Shown here: positions 29,601-36,465 of the stretch, piece after piece
How positions within the stretch are numbered: the first letter of the stretch is position 1
Layout of the letters: every line of letters starts with the position of its first letter
Assembly (NCBI RefSeq): GCF_032362555.1
Contig: NC_083529.1
Coordinates: 558,001-622,000 of the forward strand
Source of the DNA: Amyelois transitella
Lineage: Eukaryota > Arthropoda > Insecta > Lepidoptera > Pyralidae
DNA: 64,000 nucleotides
Direction: 5' to 3'
The notes under the pieces: generated by a model
What the model was told of the DNA's origin: nothing
Databases searched by the model: none
The model's input: only the letters and a program-made list of their open reading frames with translations
Translations under genes and position numbers: made by a program

Positions 29601-32525
29601 CCCGGATCTCTCGCGCGGCTCGCGGGCGGGCGCCGCGTCCACTTCCCCGTTCCCGGCAGCAGCTGGCGGCTTCTTCTTTTTCTTCTCGCTTGTCTGCCAT
29701 TCACCCTGTTGTTAAAAAAATATTTATTTATTTTAAAAAAATATTTTAATTTATTTCTTTTCACGTCGTGGCCTCTCGGTCTTTTCAAGACTGTTGGCTC
29801 TGTCTACCCCGTAAGGGATATAGACGTGATGATATGTATTAATTATACATATACACATTGCATTAAATTCGAAACTCGTGTTACGAGATACTAACTCAAC
29901 GATACTACATTCTATCCTATCCTACTACTATTATAAAGGCGAAAGTTTGTATGGATGTATGGATGTTTGTTACTCTTTCACGCAAAAACTACTGAACCGA
30001 TTACCATGAAATTTGGTATGTAGGTAGCTGAAGACCCAGAATAACACATAGGCTACTTTTTATCCCAGAGTTCCCGCGGGATTGATTTTCCATGCGGACG
30101 AAGTCACGGGCGGCCTCTAGTAGGTAATAAATACATATAAGGATAAACATCCAAGACCCCAGGCCAAACGGAGAAAGATCGTTTCTCAACACGCCCTGGC
30201 CGGGATTCGAACCCGGTACCTGCGGTGTCGCAGACAAGCGCACCACCGCTGCGCCACAGGGGCCGTAGTATTACTCACCTGTATCCGCTGAGCATCTTCC
30301 AGGAGTAGATTGCAAGCCGCTTCCAAATCGTTGTCGGAATCGTGTAGTGCTGAACAGACTTCCTCTTCAGTGCGACAGGTCATCTCCATCAACTCTAACA
30401 CCTGATGAGGAAATGAATTATTCGCGTCTTACATCAGAATTTCACGTTATTGAAGAAAATGCTGCAGTGCAGCTTGTTACGGTTTCTTATGCACTTACGC
30501 TTTGGAAGCAGCAGAAAACTTAGTTTTAAGTAATTTATTTTACGTCAACCAATGTCGTGCAACCAAATGATATGACAATTATCTACAACTACATCTAGAA
30601 GAAACAAACAAACTCTTCAGCTTTATAATTTAAGTAAATATTATAAAGCTGAAGAGTTTGTTTGTTTGAACGCGCTTATGTCAGGAACTACTGGTTCGAA
30701 TTGAAAAATAATGGAAAATGTGAAAAAAAACGGGAAAAATTATTCATCCTTGAGGGCTTCAATGATGCCCAAAATACTATTCCACGCGGACGAAGTCGCG
30801 GGCAATCTAGTTAAATAATAAAACTTAAGTATACATAAACTTTCATTTCAACAATAAAACATAGTAAAAATAAGTTAATATTCCTATCATACGAGTGATC
30901 AAAGTTTCCCAAGGAACAATAGGCTCCCACATTGTCGCACGTGCATAATGAAATAACATTACTTTTCAACCATTTACTTAACCAAATCCAAAGAGAAAGA
31001 TGGCTGACGTATAACCATTAACGCGAAGCCAATAACTTTCGTAAAATCATAACCGCCTCAAATCGATATACTCCTTTTTTTTTAATCGGTTAAATTTCTA
31101 AATCCTCCTAAATTTTATGTATGTATGTGTATGTTCTCCTAAATGTAACAAACACTTTCCTGAAAACTGCATCAAAATCGGTTCAGCGAAACGCGAGATA
31201 ACGGCGGTCATATATAAACATACAGGTCAAACTGAGAACCATCAAAATTTTTTGAAGGCGGTTAAAAATCAGAAATTACCTTCAAACAAGTTTTGCTGAC
31301 ATTTCTGAATGTCTGTCTAAAGATTATTCAAAATTCTAGCATTAGTAATGAGCGTTATTCTTCCTCACAACGTTAATTACGGTTCCATCCTTATCTGTGG
31401 AGAGGAGCCCGGGGTGCGCCTCTGACCATAATCCTGGATCGTCTGAGTCAGTCAGGATTTTACACTAAGCGATTCCCATCTGACCTCCGCAATATTTGCA
31501 GAACCTAACCCGTATTAGATCATGGTCAGGTCCAGAGTTGCCGGAATTTGCCGGTTAGCTGACGATGATTGGTACATGGAAGTTTTTGAACCTGGATTTG
31601 AACCTGTCCCTCCACGCGCACTGCTCACGCATATTATAATAAATAAATGTATACATACGGGACAAATTACACAGATTGAGTTAGCCTCGAAGTAAACTCG
31701 AGACTTATGTTACGAGATACTAACTCAACGATACTATATTTTATAGATAAATACTTATACAGATAAACATCCAAGACCCAGACCAATCAGAAAAGTTCTT
31801 TCCTCATCATACCCTGACCGAGATTCGAACCCGGGACCTCCGGTGTCACAGACAAGGGCAACACCGCTGCGCCACAGAAGCCGTCAATACTACGTTCAAA
31901 TATTACGTTCACATTATAAGCCACCAATGTTAAATTCAAGCGTTATAAAGGCATGAATTACAAACAAAAACAGTATCACTAACACGATGTCAACGTTACA
32001 GAATTCTTATCCCTTACTCACCATTCTGCGAACGTCGGAGGCATCCTCGCTTTTACGATCGATCATGTGTGCCATGCGGAGTTGTTCTGTGGTGGCCTGC
32101 GACAACAAACATTAGTACAATTAACCTTTGACGGAAAAAGAGGTGTGTTATAAATTTGACGTGTCTATCATAGGTCCACAAACGGATGATACGATTTTAA
32201 TTTTATTTATTTTTTTGGTATATAGGTGATATACTTGGTAGTAGATATGTTTTTAGATATGTTTGATCAAAATCGGTTGAGCCGTTTAAAAATTGTGGGC
32301 ATTGAAAGTGTAAAAGGAAGATCTAATAATCAAGACATCAACATTACCCGAGACCCACGAGCAAATATTTTAAAAAGAACCTTTAAAAATCCATAGTTTT
32401 CTCACCTGTGGCTTAACCTTCTCCTTAGGCTGGGGTTTCTCTGTGCCCTTGGTCTTCTCCGGCGGGTGCTTGCCCTCCTTGCCCGCCTTCGCACCACCTT
32501 TGGTGGCGCGCGCTCCCAAACTCAT
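939..32525 (-). CDS. lig: lingerer (UBAP2/UBAP2L family), 23 coding exons
   Basis: Cytoplasmic UBA/RGG protein. Drosophila Lingerer works with FMR1, Caprin and Rasputin/G3BP in RNP and growth control (family knowledge). Coding exons, 5' to 3': 32525-32406, 32096-32022, 30401-30279, 29705-29591, 29017-28853, 27862-27783, 27197-27135, 26256-26167, 25566-25456, 24635-24486, 22760-22614, 21260-21185, 19502-19408, 18414-18208, 17310-17209, 13792-13673, 10301-10214, 9461-9316, 6921-6814, 6203-6044, 4632-4541, 3676-3575, 1025-939. All have AG/GT borders, phases agree throughout, and the sum is 2622 nt (873 residues plus stop). Layout: UBA 66-106, RGG box about 145-185, TEDWDNEEW block about 210-226, RLPPPSK/AVEMPG/LDVQFGAL signature about 357-393, poly-Q about 490-515, LPPGYAYFY block from 731, C-terminus QSYWAPN. 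Donors of exons 10, 11, 16 and 20 lie in tandem arrays, so those exon ends could be longer in some transcripts. Confidence 0.5.
1142..1195. other. Near-perfect hairpin
   Basis: Arms acgtcattt..ttcaag.ttcaatctt and their complement meet across a 3-nt centre, with one bulge and one mismatch, in lig intron 22. It may be a miniature foldback repeat or a structured intron element. No function is claimed. Confidence 0.5.
2908..3043. mobile_element. Foldback/MITE-like element
   Basis: 31-bp inverted arms (2908-2938 and 3013-3043; core attaaacgcgtacgta) with a single mismatch flank a 74-bp centre. This near-perfect symmetry is typical of foldback MITEs. Target duplications are not clear. Confidence 0.5.
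3273..3400. repeat. 16-bp tandem repeat (8 copies)
   Basis: Eight units of ttacctattatttgca, nearly perfect, in lig intron 22 about 175 bp past the exon 22 donor. AT-rich, with no coding sense. Confidence 0.5.
3575..3676 (-). CDS. lig: lig exon 22: SYEK..FHSGTPPPF block and His tract
   Basis: Encodes SYEKATFHSGTPPPFGAG and then SHLYIPAPPHHHHHHQ. SYEK.SFHSGTPPPF is strongly conserved in insect Lingerer. The His tract is coded by CAC repeats that run to the donor, and CAC-rich sequence resumes inside the intron (about 3485-3574), so a simple repeat straddles this 5' splice site too. Confidence 0.5.
3792..4037 (-). mobile_element. Family B repeat (about 250 bp), nearly complete
   Basis: Reverse copy of the most common repeat of the window: gtgtggttcccggcacc at its start, a gggctagcaacctgtcacta block, then tctgtctaccccgcaaggga and gtgaccatatgtatgta at its end. 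It has no open frame that persists between copies, so it is non-autonomous. Confidence 0.5.
4144..4320 (+). mobile_element. Family C repeat fragment
   Basis: Carries the cgcccgc.acttc head, the atcgtaatcggttcagtag core and the aaactttcgcatttataata tail shared by copies at 346-540, 17720-17920, 29920-30121, 51951-52150 and 52480-52670. Probably a LINE or Helitron end; class not settled. Confidence 0.5.
4328..4515 (+). mobile_element. tRNA-derived SINE (family A), 5' truncated
   Basis: Has the SINE body (ccagggcatgatgag) and tail (cgttgagttagtatctcgta and the following cacaagtctcgaac), but lacks the A/B-box head seen in the copy at 19537-19790. Confidence 0.5.
4705..4990 (+). mobile_element. 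MITE-like element with central palindrome
   Basis: A central palindrome at 4832-4877 (arms gactgtgtt..aaaactta) sits in about 280 bp that recurs, split by another repeat, at 51840-52265. Two copies sharing the same borders support a mobile element. No coding capacity. Confidence 0.5.
5002..5330 (+). pseudogene. LINE 3' fragment (end of RT polyprotein)
   Basis: Conceptual translation has a RWIGHMQRMNE-type motif, then GRPRLMYLDQIKDV and VDEAKEV, the C-terminal tail typical of endonuclease/reverse-transcriptase LINEs. It ends in a tgattttatgtatg-type 3' tail (here aattttatgtatg). Related fragments: 10389-10505, 20870-20970, 25195-25430, 33640-33880 (reverse), 37480-37745, 54890-55015. Decayed; no promoter or intact ORF. 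Confidence 0.5.
5380..6100 (-). repeat. 108-bp tandem array spanning the exon 20 donor (6 copies)
   Basis: Six copies of the exon 20 3' end plus 5' splice site. Exon ends (AAGG|gtcagt) lie at 6044, 5936, 5828, 5720, 5612 and 5503: spacing 108, 108, 108, 108 and 109 bp. Each unit carries gtcagt, a gtgact branch-like motif, a pyrimidine run and ccctag before exon-derived GTCTCC. Units differ by few bases (ggacgagg/gggcgagg; one C/G indel). The outermost copy runs into unrelated GC-rich sequence near 5380-5445. Confidence 0.5.
6044..6203 (-). CDS. lig: lig exon 20: LPPGYAYFY block, 3' end amplified
   Basis: Encodes VPAALPPGYAYFYQPPP, then STYQYGVYPYSGNAVSAPKV and SSYAQQQPYDQDSYSK, ending phase 1 (AAGG|gtcagt). 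The LPPGYxY..Y motif is conserved in fly Lingerer and in UBAP2L. From the codons for APKV onward, plus 57 nt of intron, the sequence is repeated downstream at 108-109-bp spacing. If the donor at 6044 is not used, an in-frame TGA follows after 12 codons (6006-6008). Confidence 0.5.
6752..6812. repeat. GT/CA microsatellite at the exon 19 donor
   Basis: Imperfect (GT)n run that begins a few bases after the exon 19 donor (end of exon at 6814). A simple repeat next to a donor is also present at exons 10, 16 and 22. Confidence 0.5.
7315..7545 (-). mobile_element. tRNA-derived SINE (family A)
   Basis: Full-length reverse copy running from gccatagaggccgtg (head, 3' side here) to the tail gagttagcctcgaagtaagt. 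It sits between two copies of a duplicated intron segment (7021-7310 and 7548-7650). Confidence 0.5.
7728..7972 (-). mobile_element. tRNA-derived SINE (family A), diverged
   Basis: Reverse copy with B-box-like ggaattcgaatccgg and head gcgccatag..-type sequence (cgctacgccacagagacc). More diverged than its neighbour at 7315-7545. Confidence 0.5.
8170..9295. repeat. 63-bp satellite array with 438-bp higher-order unit
   Basis: About 18 monomers of 63 bp (core cgtttaaatgaaaatcgttg and gagccgtttccgagatcctg). Two 60-bp monomers (3-bp deletion) lie at about 8651 and 9089, and two monomers with a tccgtgatcc variant at 8755 and 9193. Both pairs are exactly 438 bp apart (7 x 63 minus 3), which shows a seven-monomer higher-order repeat. 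Monomer lengths are multiples of three and lack stops, which explains long open frames on both strands; these are not genes. Confidence 0.5.
9316..9461 (-). CDS. lig: lig exon 18
   Basis: Encodes AHNTATASSTSVGIGSAGYA, then AAALYGAAGTAAYPYDDQLL and an end SRGNTLPHHM before ATG|gtatgt. Gly/Ala/Tyr-rich, like the middle of other Lingerer proteins. The donor is only about 20 bp from the edge of the 63-bp satellite array at 8170-9295. Confidence 0.5.
9800..10180 (+). repeat. Left arm of a 0.36-kb inverted repeat (family D repeat)
   Basis: Matches 16845-17205 in reverse orientation over almost its whole length. It covers the generic family D part (cgcgacttcgtccgcgtgg to ctttataatattagtataga) and an extension through ttgtcagttacgggttag and gttacgtta. 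Other family D copies: 30610-30815, 61650-61915, 63533-63775. It lies in lig intron 17. Confidence 0.5.
10540..13740 (-). repeat. 24-copy array (about 133 bp) spanning the exon 16 donor
   Basis: Twenty-four copies of the last roughly 66 nt of exon 16 plus CAG|gtatac and 56-100 nt of intron. Exon-end positions run from 13673 down to 10583. Most spacings are 133-134 bp; 122, 144 and 166 bp also occur, i.e. steps of 11 bp caused by gain or loss of the intronic 11-mer tgtatgtaggg. The exon-derived parts appear identical. All three minus-strand frames are free of stops across the array. Confidence 0.5.
13673..13792 (-). CDS. lig: lig exon 16, whose 3' half is amplified in a 24-copy array
   Basis: Encodes PGASVCAAQTTNAAASAAG and then AYSALYTSGTAYYQPPPHKP, ending in Gln before CAG|gtatac. 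The last roughly 66 nt and the donor are repeated 24 times downstream. The first donor is used in the model because it keeps phase 0 with exon 17 (starting YDTSSVASSN). Exons 16 and 17 lie between an inverted pair of 0.36-kb repeats. Confidence 0.5.
14551..14787 (+). pseudogene. Retrotransposon ORF1-like fragment
   Basis: 78 codons starting MILRHSPPRHLSG and containing VTFRKRKNPHDFD and a charged, helix-prone KLDEKITEMR stretch, as seen near the start of some non-LTR ORF1 proteins. The zinc knuckles of a full ORF1 are missing, so it is truncated. Assignment rests on position next to the RT and on composition. Confidence 0.5.
14903..16536 (+). pseudogene. Reverse transcriptase, frameshifted and catalytically dead
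   Basis: RT blocks appear in order but in different frames: LRKSAGADGIP (about 15125), KKALVTPIPKNN with RPVSKLNKFSQIFEKIV (about 15250-15360), YTDFSKAFDKIRHNLL (about 15505), GVPQGSHLGPLLF (about 15690), then FYAGDTKIF where the family has YADD. The second catalytic Asp of that motif is replaced by Gly. A thumb/connection region (WNTNYQ..AVERVQKRFLK) follows and the last frame stops at 16536. At least three frame changes show it is not coding. Confidence 0.5.
16845..17205 (-). repeat. Right arm of the 0.36-kb inverted repeat
   Basis: Reverse partner of 9800-10180; it ends only about 4 nt from the exon 15 donor (17209). The two arms enclose lig exons 16 and 17, the 24-copy array and the Jockey-like element. 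Confidence 0.5.
17452..17712 (+). mobile_element. Family B repeat copy
   Basis: Nearly complete copy (head ggttcccggcaccaat, tail cgtgactatatgtatgta), followed directly by a family C fragment (17720-17920). Both lie in lig intron 14. Confidence 0.5.
17935..18188 (+). mobile_element. Family B repeat copy
   Basis: Complete copy ending 20 bp before the exon 14 donor side of the gene. It begins gtgccgtgtggctcccggca and ends gtgaccatatgtatgta. Confidence 0.5.
18208..18414 (-). CDS. lig: lig exon 14: Pro/Gln-rich, poly-Q
   Basis: Encodes 69 residues: a Pro/Gln/Ala segment, three poly-Gln runs (7, 5 and 6 Gln) separated by QA and P, then NVYTPHHAHLPPVYGTNVYA. Mixed CAA and CAG codons make the tract less prone to slippage than a pure repeat. 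Such low-complexity Q tracts are common in Lingerer and in RNP-granule proteins. Confidence 0.5.
18902..19386. mobile_element. TIR MITE (about 485 bp)
   Basis: Terminal inverted repeats begin acagggtgac and match over about 25 bp with few mismatches (left tttaattcaactgc, right complement atttaaaacaactgc). Flanks are TA-rich, so a TA or TATA target duplication is possible but not provable. No coding sequence. One end is about 21 bp from the lig exon 13 donor (19408). Confidence 0.5.
19537..19790 (+). mobile_element. tRNA-derived SINE (family A), full-length
   Basis: Best reference copy. Head ggcctctgtggcgcagcggt (box A-like), then gggttcgaatcccgg (box B), body, and tail ending cccgtatatatttatt. 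Box spacing is tRNA-like, so transcription by RNA polymerase III is expected for the family. Confidence 0.5.
19838..19915 (+). other. tRNA-like sequence, probably a SINE head
   Basis: Shows tggtctaatcggtaaggtgc (box A-like) and caggttcgaatcccacca (box B), but the arms do not form a clean cloverleaf with a clear anticodon loop. More likely a tRNA-derived repeat than a tRNA gene. Confidence 0.5.
20042..20300 (-). mobile_element. Family B repeat copy
   Basis: Complete reverse copy in lig intron 12, starting from tatcccttgcggggtagaca and ending at gtgtcgggaaccacacg. Confidence 0.5.
21357..21735 (+). mobile_element. Family B repeat split by an insertion
   Basis: The copy is interrupted inside ggctctgtct..accccgcaag: about 85 bp (21600-21685, containing tgtcttaatgagaataaatg) lie between the two halves, and ctgtct is repeated at both sides as a likely target duplication. 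Confidence 0.5.
22051..22650 (-). repeat. 51-bp tandem array spanning the exon 11 donor (12 copies)
   Basis: Exactly periodic copies begin at 22051, 22102 and so on to 22612. Each has 33 nt of exon 11 and 18 nt starting gtgagaccgcc. Since 51 = 17 x 3, donors stay in phase. The distal copy has gtgtta instead of gtgaga and abuts a transposon-like sequence (about 21945-22048), so one end of the array is a transposon border. Confidence 0.5.
22614..22760 (-). CDS. lig: lig exon 11: UBAP2 signature, with tandem in-phase donors
   Basis: Begins IPSSAVEMPGGGE and contains LDVQFGAL, the most recognisable motif of the Lingerer/UBAP2 family. It ends EEDAHPAHSHT before ACG|gtgaga at 22614. The last 33 nt plus 18 nt of intron recur every 51 bp, so further donors lie at 22563, 22512 and so on down to 22053. 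All keep phase 0 and each would add 17 residues (EEDAHPAHSHTVRPPAG). The shortest form is annotated; longer forms are equally legal by splice logic. Confidence 0.5.
22900..24560 (-). repeat. 119-bp tandem array spanning the exon 10 donor (14 copies)
   Basis: Fourteen seemingly identical units; exon ends (AAG|gtactg) lie at 24486 and then every 119 bp down to 22939. Each unit contains about 68 nt of exon 10 and about 50 nt of intron, including a CA microsatellite and ggcaacag before the next exon-derived copy. Since 119 is not a multiple of three, downstream donors change frame, yet one minus-strand frame stays open through the whole array. Confidence 0.5.
24486..24635 (-). CDS. lig: lig exon 10, whose 3' end is amplified in a tandem array
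   Basis: Encodes PMGMSGSLSAAQSQYLSSL and continues to an Arg-rich end, RKQRARLPPPSK, before donor AAG|gtactg. RLPPPSK followed by exon 11 AVEMPG is the UBAP2-type signature. The last roughly 68 nt of the exon, the donor and the start of the intron are repeated 14 times at 119-bp spacing. The exon end chosen is the first donor, because it joins exon 11 in phase 0. Confidence 0.5.
24985..25135 (+). mobile_element. Family E repeat
   Basis: Contains gacgtcaaccaatgttgtg and the cttctgcactgacggcttgg block. Related copies: 29080-29250 (reverse), 30455-30590, 34345-34450, 49725-49880, 49885-50035 and 50347-50537 (reverse). Short, non-coding, class unknown. Confidence 0.5.
25195..25430 (+). pseudogene. 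LINE 3' fragment (RT tail)
   Basis: Translates to GRPRRTYLDQIKDVLVKGQ and VDEAKEVMQRSWQ, the same C-terminal tail as at 5002-5330. It lies 25 bp from the lig exon 9 donor (25456). Confidence 0.5.
25651..25905 (+). mobile_element. Family B repeat copy
   Basis: Forward copy in lig intron 8, followed by a reverse partial copy (25930-26135), so two copies meet tail to tail. Confidence 0.5.
27783..27862 (-). CDS. lig: lig exon 6: acidic Trp block conserved in UBAP2L
   Basis: Encodes GNMGDTFPATEDWDNEEW followed by SGSLSDTK. The TEDW..EEW..LSDTK pattern matches the TEEWGTEDW..LSETK block of vertebrate UBAP2L, supporting orthology independently of the UBA domain. The next exon (27197-27135) continues VFTPSSG, as expected for that block. 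Confidence 0.5.
28252..28799 (+). mobile_element. Repeat of about 550 bp (autonomous class unknown)
   Basis: Starts cttatatataaaattctcgt and ends ttgccgggacagctagt, borders that recur widely in lepidopteran introns. No ORF. It fills most of lig intron 5. Confidence 0.5.
28853..29017 (-). CDS. lig: lig exon 5: RGG-rich region
   Basis: Very GC-rich exon encoding a Gly/Arg/Ala-rich segment with repeated RG, ARG and RGGR motifs, ending RHAADWGDSNHTAD. RGG boxes bind RNA and are methylated by arginine methyltransferases in UBAP2L (family knowledge). Joined to exon 4 through a split Arg codon (phase 1) and to exon 6 through a split Gly codon. The opposite strand is also open because of base composition; that reading is not a gene. 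Confidence 0.5.
29869..30266 (-). mobile_element. Family A SINE interrupted by a family C repeat
   Basis: The SINE tail (29869-29915) and head (30122-30266) are separated by a reverse family C copy (29920-30121). The order shows that the C element is younger. The SINE head adjoins the exon 3 donor (30279). Confidence 0.5.
30279..30401 (-). CDS. lig: lig exon 3: UBA domain
   Basis: Encodes 41 residues starting VLELMEMTCRTEEEVCSALH and continuing with the DSDNDLEAACNLLLED block. This is the UBA three-helix pattern of Lingerer/UBAP2L, in which the acidic ALHDxxxDLxxAxxxLLE helix is diagnostic. UBA domains bind ubiquitin; in this family the domain is N-terminal, as here. Phase 0 at both ends, with consensus splice sites. 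A SINE lies immediately 3' of the donor (30122-30266). Confidence 0.5.
31640..31883 (-). mobile_element. tRNA-derived SINE (family A)
   Basis: Full-length reverse copy between lig exons 2 and 3: tail gagttagcctcgaagtaa, box B gagattcgaacccggg, head cgctgcgccacagaagcc. Confidence 0.5.
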
Positions 32526-32569
32526 CGTTACTTGCTATGTGTATATTTACAGCCTCTATTTACAAGCAG
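32406..32569 (-). CDS. lig: lig exon 1 (first coding exon, with 44 nt of 5' UTR)
   Basis: Coding part 32525-32406 reads MSLGARATKGG and then a Lys/Pro-rich stretch ending KPQ before a GTGAG donor. Upstream of the ATG lies a plausible acceptor (ttgtccacag, exon start about 32569), so there is probably a separate non-coding first exon further upstream. The ATG is the first in frame after the acceptor, and the Met-Ser-rich basic start is typical of the family. The UTR acceptor is inferred from consensus only. Confidence 0.5.
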
Positions 32570-35550
32570 CTGTGGACAAATAGACATACATATGTATGTA
32601 GTTGAATGTACAAAAATTGAGGTTGTTCTGATGGAAGATACAGAGTTCTCTAAAGTTAAAAGACACTTTAAACTTTTAACTTTTGGATTTGAATTTTGAA
32701 TTTGAATTTAATTTGAATTTAAATCTTTTTATACAGGCTCTTTGTTGGTTAAAAACTTATACCAATGAGAGCCTGCGTGAAAAGATTGATGAATGTGGAT
32801 AATGCAAAAGTATACAATACAAGAATAATAGCAAGTGCAAAATCACTTAATCTACATTCAGTACTCTAATAACAAACTTTTTACTTTCTGCTAGAAGACC
32901 ATATATAATTCCATGACCACAATTGTAGTCATAAAATAAATAAATAAGGTCAGAAAATAAGTGAGCCAAGCCTGAAATCTTCCATAACCCTGCTAACCAG
33001 TTACCCAATCGTCAGTAAATTTAAATGTAAGAGCTAGAGGGAACAATAAGTAACTTAAGTGCAAAAGATATGCAAAATACAACATGTGCATGGATTCTGC
33101 ACTGCCTTTGCCACAAATTATTTAAAAAAAAACCTATGTTTTTTTTATTTGCTATCTGCCACAGAGATGATAACTCTTTTGCAATCACTCATCATTGTGC
33201 ATTCCCATCCCAGGAGCACACTTTAAACATAAGGTTTCACGTAAGACATTATTTTTTAGTGATCAACATAAAGGAATGTTGCTTGTTCCATTTTCTATTA
33301 GTTTTTACTTCTACTAAGAGTTAGCTCTTAACTGAGGACATAAAGGTCCTATTCGCCATTTCTTGCCTTCTATGAATTCTATGCAATCATACTACGAGTA
33401 TCTTATACAAAGTGTACATAGTTAACACATCAATTTGTGGTAACTTCAATTTATTTATTTATTTACTAATTTATGTAAACAGAAAACATCGAGACTGATA
33501 ATTATTACAAGAAACAAAAAGAAATCTCTTCCAGCAGACCTGAGATAGGAGGCGTGATAGAAAGTGTGACAAGCGTTATGAACATAATAAAAATTATTAT
33601 ATTACTCCGTAGCATCAACCTCTTTACTGTTTACATATAAACATGTATGCAAGCGGAGAATACATATTTCCACTTGGCATGATCCCTGCATACTTATTTC
33701 GCTTCATTTACATTCATAACTCTCTTCATGCAAGCTTGACAATTTCGGGAACTGATCTTTTGCCAAAACCTCTCCAATTTTATCAAGATACATTCGTATA
33801 GGCCTCCCTCACTCACCAGTCCCGTTTTCTTACTCAACATACTTTCATTCATCCTCGCCACATGACCAAACCATTCAGTTTTAACATGAGCAAACTATAA
33901 ACATAAAAATGTCATAAATAGCATGTGTATTATGAGAAACTGTTTGACCCAGACTCATTATCCCCTCATGTTTTTATTTGATTAGGATGATAAGATAAAA
34001 ACTACATGCTTTTCCAATGATTAAAAGTTAAAACCCTTTCACAATATGTGCTTATAAGGATGCCTTACATTGTGGAGAGCTGAGATGTAACTATTTGCAA
34101 ATGATAGTCTCCTCGTAAGTTCCTTGAGAAGGGTATAATTGCAACGAGTGATTAAATTGAAAATGCTTTTGTCTGTTCTTATCTATACATTTTAGGCATA
34201 CATCAAACTCTCGGCATTAGAAAGTAGTTCAAAATTCAAAAAATTCAAATTCAAATAAAGTATGTGTTTTTCTCTTTTTTTTTTAATGAAGACAAGTGCA
34301 TTTTTTCATGATTTAGATTGAAGAGATCTATATGTATGTATTTGTAAAATGCTGCAGTGTAGTTTGTTCTGGCGCTTCTTCTAAACATGCCCTTTGGAAG
34401 CGGTAGTAGACGTAATTAGATTTCAGTTAAGTGACATCAATAAGTGATACCATGTGTCCAATTTTGAAAATATATCTAACATATTCTGTTCAGCTGTATG
34501 ACAAAACGATGGAATTGAGTTCAAATAGTGACAGCCCATTGCCTACAAGAAAAATCTCAAGTTAGCCTTTACCTTGGTCAGCTTAAAAAAATTACAGAAA
34601 AAAGACGACACTAAATAGAAGACACTTAACTCCATTGACTAGCTAGCTACATATGAGGTGTCACTAGCAATGAAGGAAAATTTGAGGAAAGATAAGTGAT
34701 ATCCCCAAGAGCCTTGGGAGAAGAAACTTGAGGTAAGGATTGAAGATTGTATTTTTACAATAATACTAATATCATCAAAACAAAATTACATACATAACGT
34801 AATGCTTTGCAGGTCAATGTACGCAAAAACAAATACAGCTGTTTGACGATGTTTATCCACTATCATAATAATAGGGAGGTGCTTACATACAAAGATTAGG
34901 TCTATCAATTAATTACAGGTAGACAACAATAATCAAAAGGAAGTTGCATTAAACACGTTATTGGGAAGTACAAAAAATTTCGAGAAGCGATGTAACCGGC
35001 AAAGAAAGCGTCAAATGAGTAAACAAACCGTTTGGGCGGATCGCGCCTTTGTAAATGGTTACACTCAATGACAACGCCCAAAAAACCACTACAGACCGCA
35101 AAGAAACAAAACAACCGCCACTAAATTCTACAAGGGAGGATATATTTCGCCACTTTTCGCATAAACCTGTACAATGAATCATTACAAACGGATAACAAGG
35201 GCATAAACAGGTGTCCCACAAAACATTGCTATTTCCACCGGAACCGAAGCTAAAACCTGTCTTATGCACTTTTTCTCGCCATTACAACAGCTCACGTCAT
35301 CAGATTTTAGCACATCCCAGACGAAATTCTATAGGCCAGCGGCACATGTGGGGGACGCCATTCTTGAAGCACCATTCTTGGTATCAAAATGACAGTCTTT
35401 GTTGACGAAATTATCGTCCACAACACCGAATCACACCTTTTATACACACACTTTATCACATAATACTGCAATTATAATAAATATTACCTTATTTCTACTG
35501 TAAATCCGTAAACTAAACTAAATTATTATAGAATTTACTGATTTTCATAC
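32570..35550 (-). other. Probable lig 5' intron
   Basis: Region between the predicted non-coding exon and exon 1. It contains a reverse LINE tail fragment (33640-33880), a family E fragment (34345-34450) and AT-rich sequence. Several short open frames (for example 34958-35269 minus) match nothing I recognise and look like chance frames. Confidence 0.5.
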
Positions 35551-35640
35551 CTGTGAATGCGCTCTCAAACGCAAGCTGGTCACGTGACTTACTAGTGTTG
35601 TGTGTCGACCGAATGTTGAATCGTAAATAATACAAGTCAA
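35551..35640 (-). promoter_or_regulatory. Predicted non-coding first exon/promoter of lig
   Basis: On the minus strand, cgcattcacag|gtatga gives a consensus donor at 35551. A cacgtg E-box lies at about 35580-35585. Position, loss of repeats and the acceptor upstream of the lig ATG make this a reasonable 5' UTR exon. It is inferred only; the transcription start is unknown. Confidence 0.5.
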
Positions 35641-35936
35641 TTTTAAAGAATGGCCAGTTCTTTAATCAAAGTCAAAATTATTTGATTTGGAAAGGAAATA
35701 AACCGACAGTAAAATGAATATTAGTACAACAGTGAGCTAAACGTCACTATAAATCACTGCAGTAAAAATAACTGAATATTTTGTAATGATAGATAATTTG
35801 TCGATAGCAAAACTATTTAAAGTCTCCATTGCTTTTGAAAATTAATTTAAACTGTTATTTTATGTTATAATTAAGCAAAAATTAGCCAAATGAACCTTTA
35901 TTAATTAGGTTAATTTACTAATGATCTTACTAATTT

Positions 35937-36465
35937 TTTAACTATGTGCCATTAACACATCATTCATTAGAGATCGATGTTACAATTTTGACTAATTTTG
36001 AAGTGAAATTTAACTTATTCTCTCCCTTAATTCTGCAATCGATAATCTGAAGAATTAATTACCATTGAATTGCAGCGAGTTGGTGAAAAGTATATTTAAG
36101 TAATAGGTCTATGCAAATGAAAAAAATAATTCATAAATTCTAAATGTTGTAATGGTTGTCTTTCATTTCTTTATACGCTTAAATTTCCTAATGATCAATT
36201 GAAAACAAAGCTTTAATTATTTAACTATGTCCCATTAACACATCATTCATTAGAGATCGATGTTACTATTTTGACTAATTTTGAAGTGAAATTTGAAAAA
36301 AAAATCCCTTAATTCTGCAATCGTTAATGTGATAAGAAGAATTAATTACCATTGAATTGCAGCGAGTCAGTGAAAAAAATATTTAAGTGATAACTAGGTC
36401 TATGCAAATGAAAAAATCGTTCATAAGTACATACTAAATATTGTAATGGTTGTCTTTCATTTCTA
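35937..36465. repeat. Direct duplication of about 240 bp in the lig/Tipin intergenic region
   Basis: 35937-36170 and 36221-36465 are direct copies with roughly 90% identity. Shared blocks include acacatcattcattagagat, taccattgaattgcagcgag and aatggttgtctttcatttct. Not part of the repeat families listed here. Confidence 0.5.

Noticed and set aside
34958..35269. 103-codon minus-strand ORF upstream of lig
   Set aside because: No recognisable domain; likely lies in the 5' intron.
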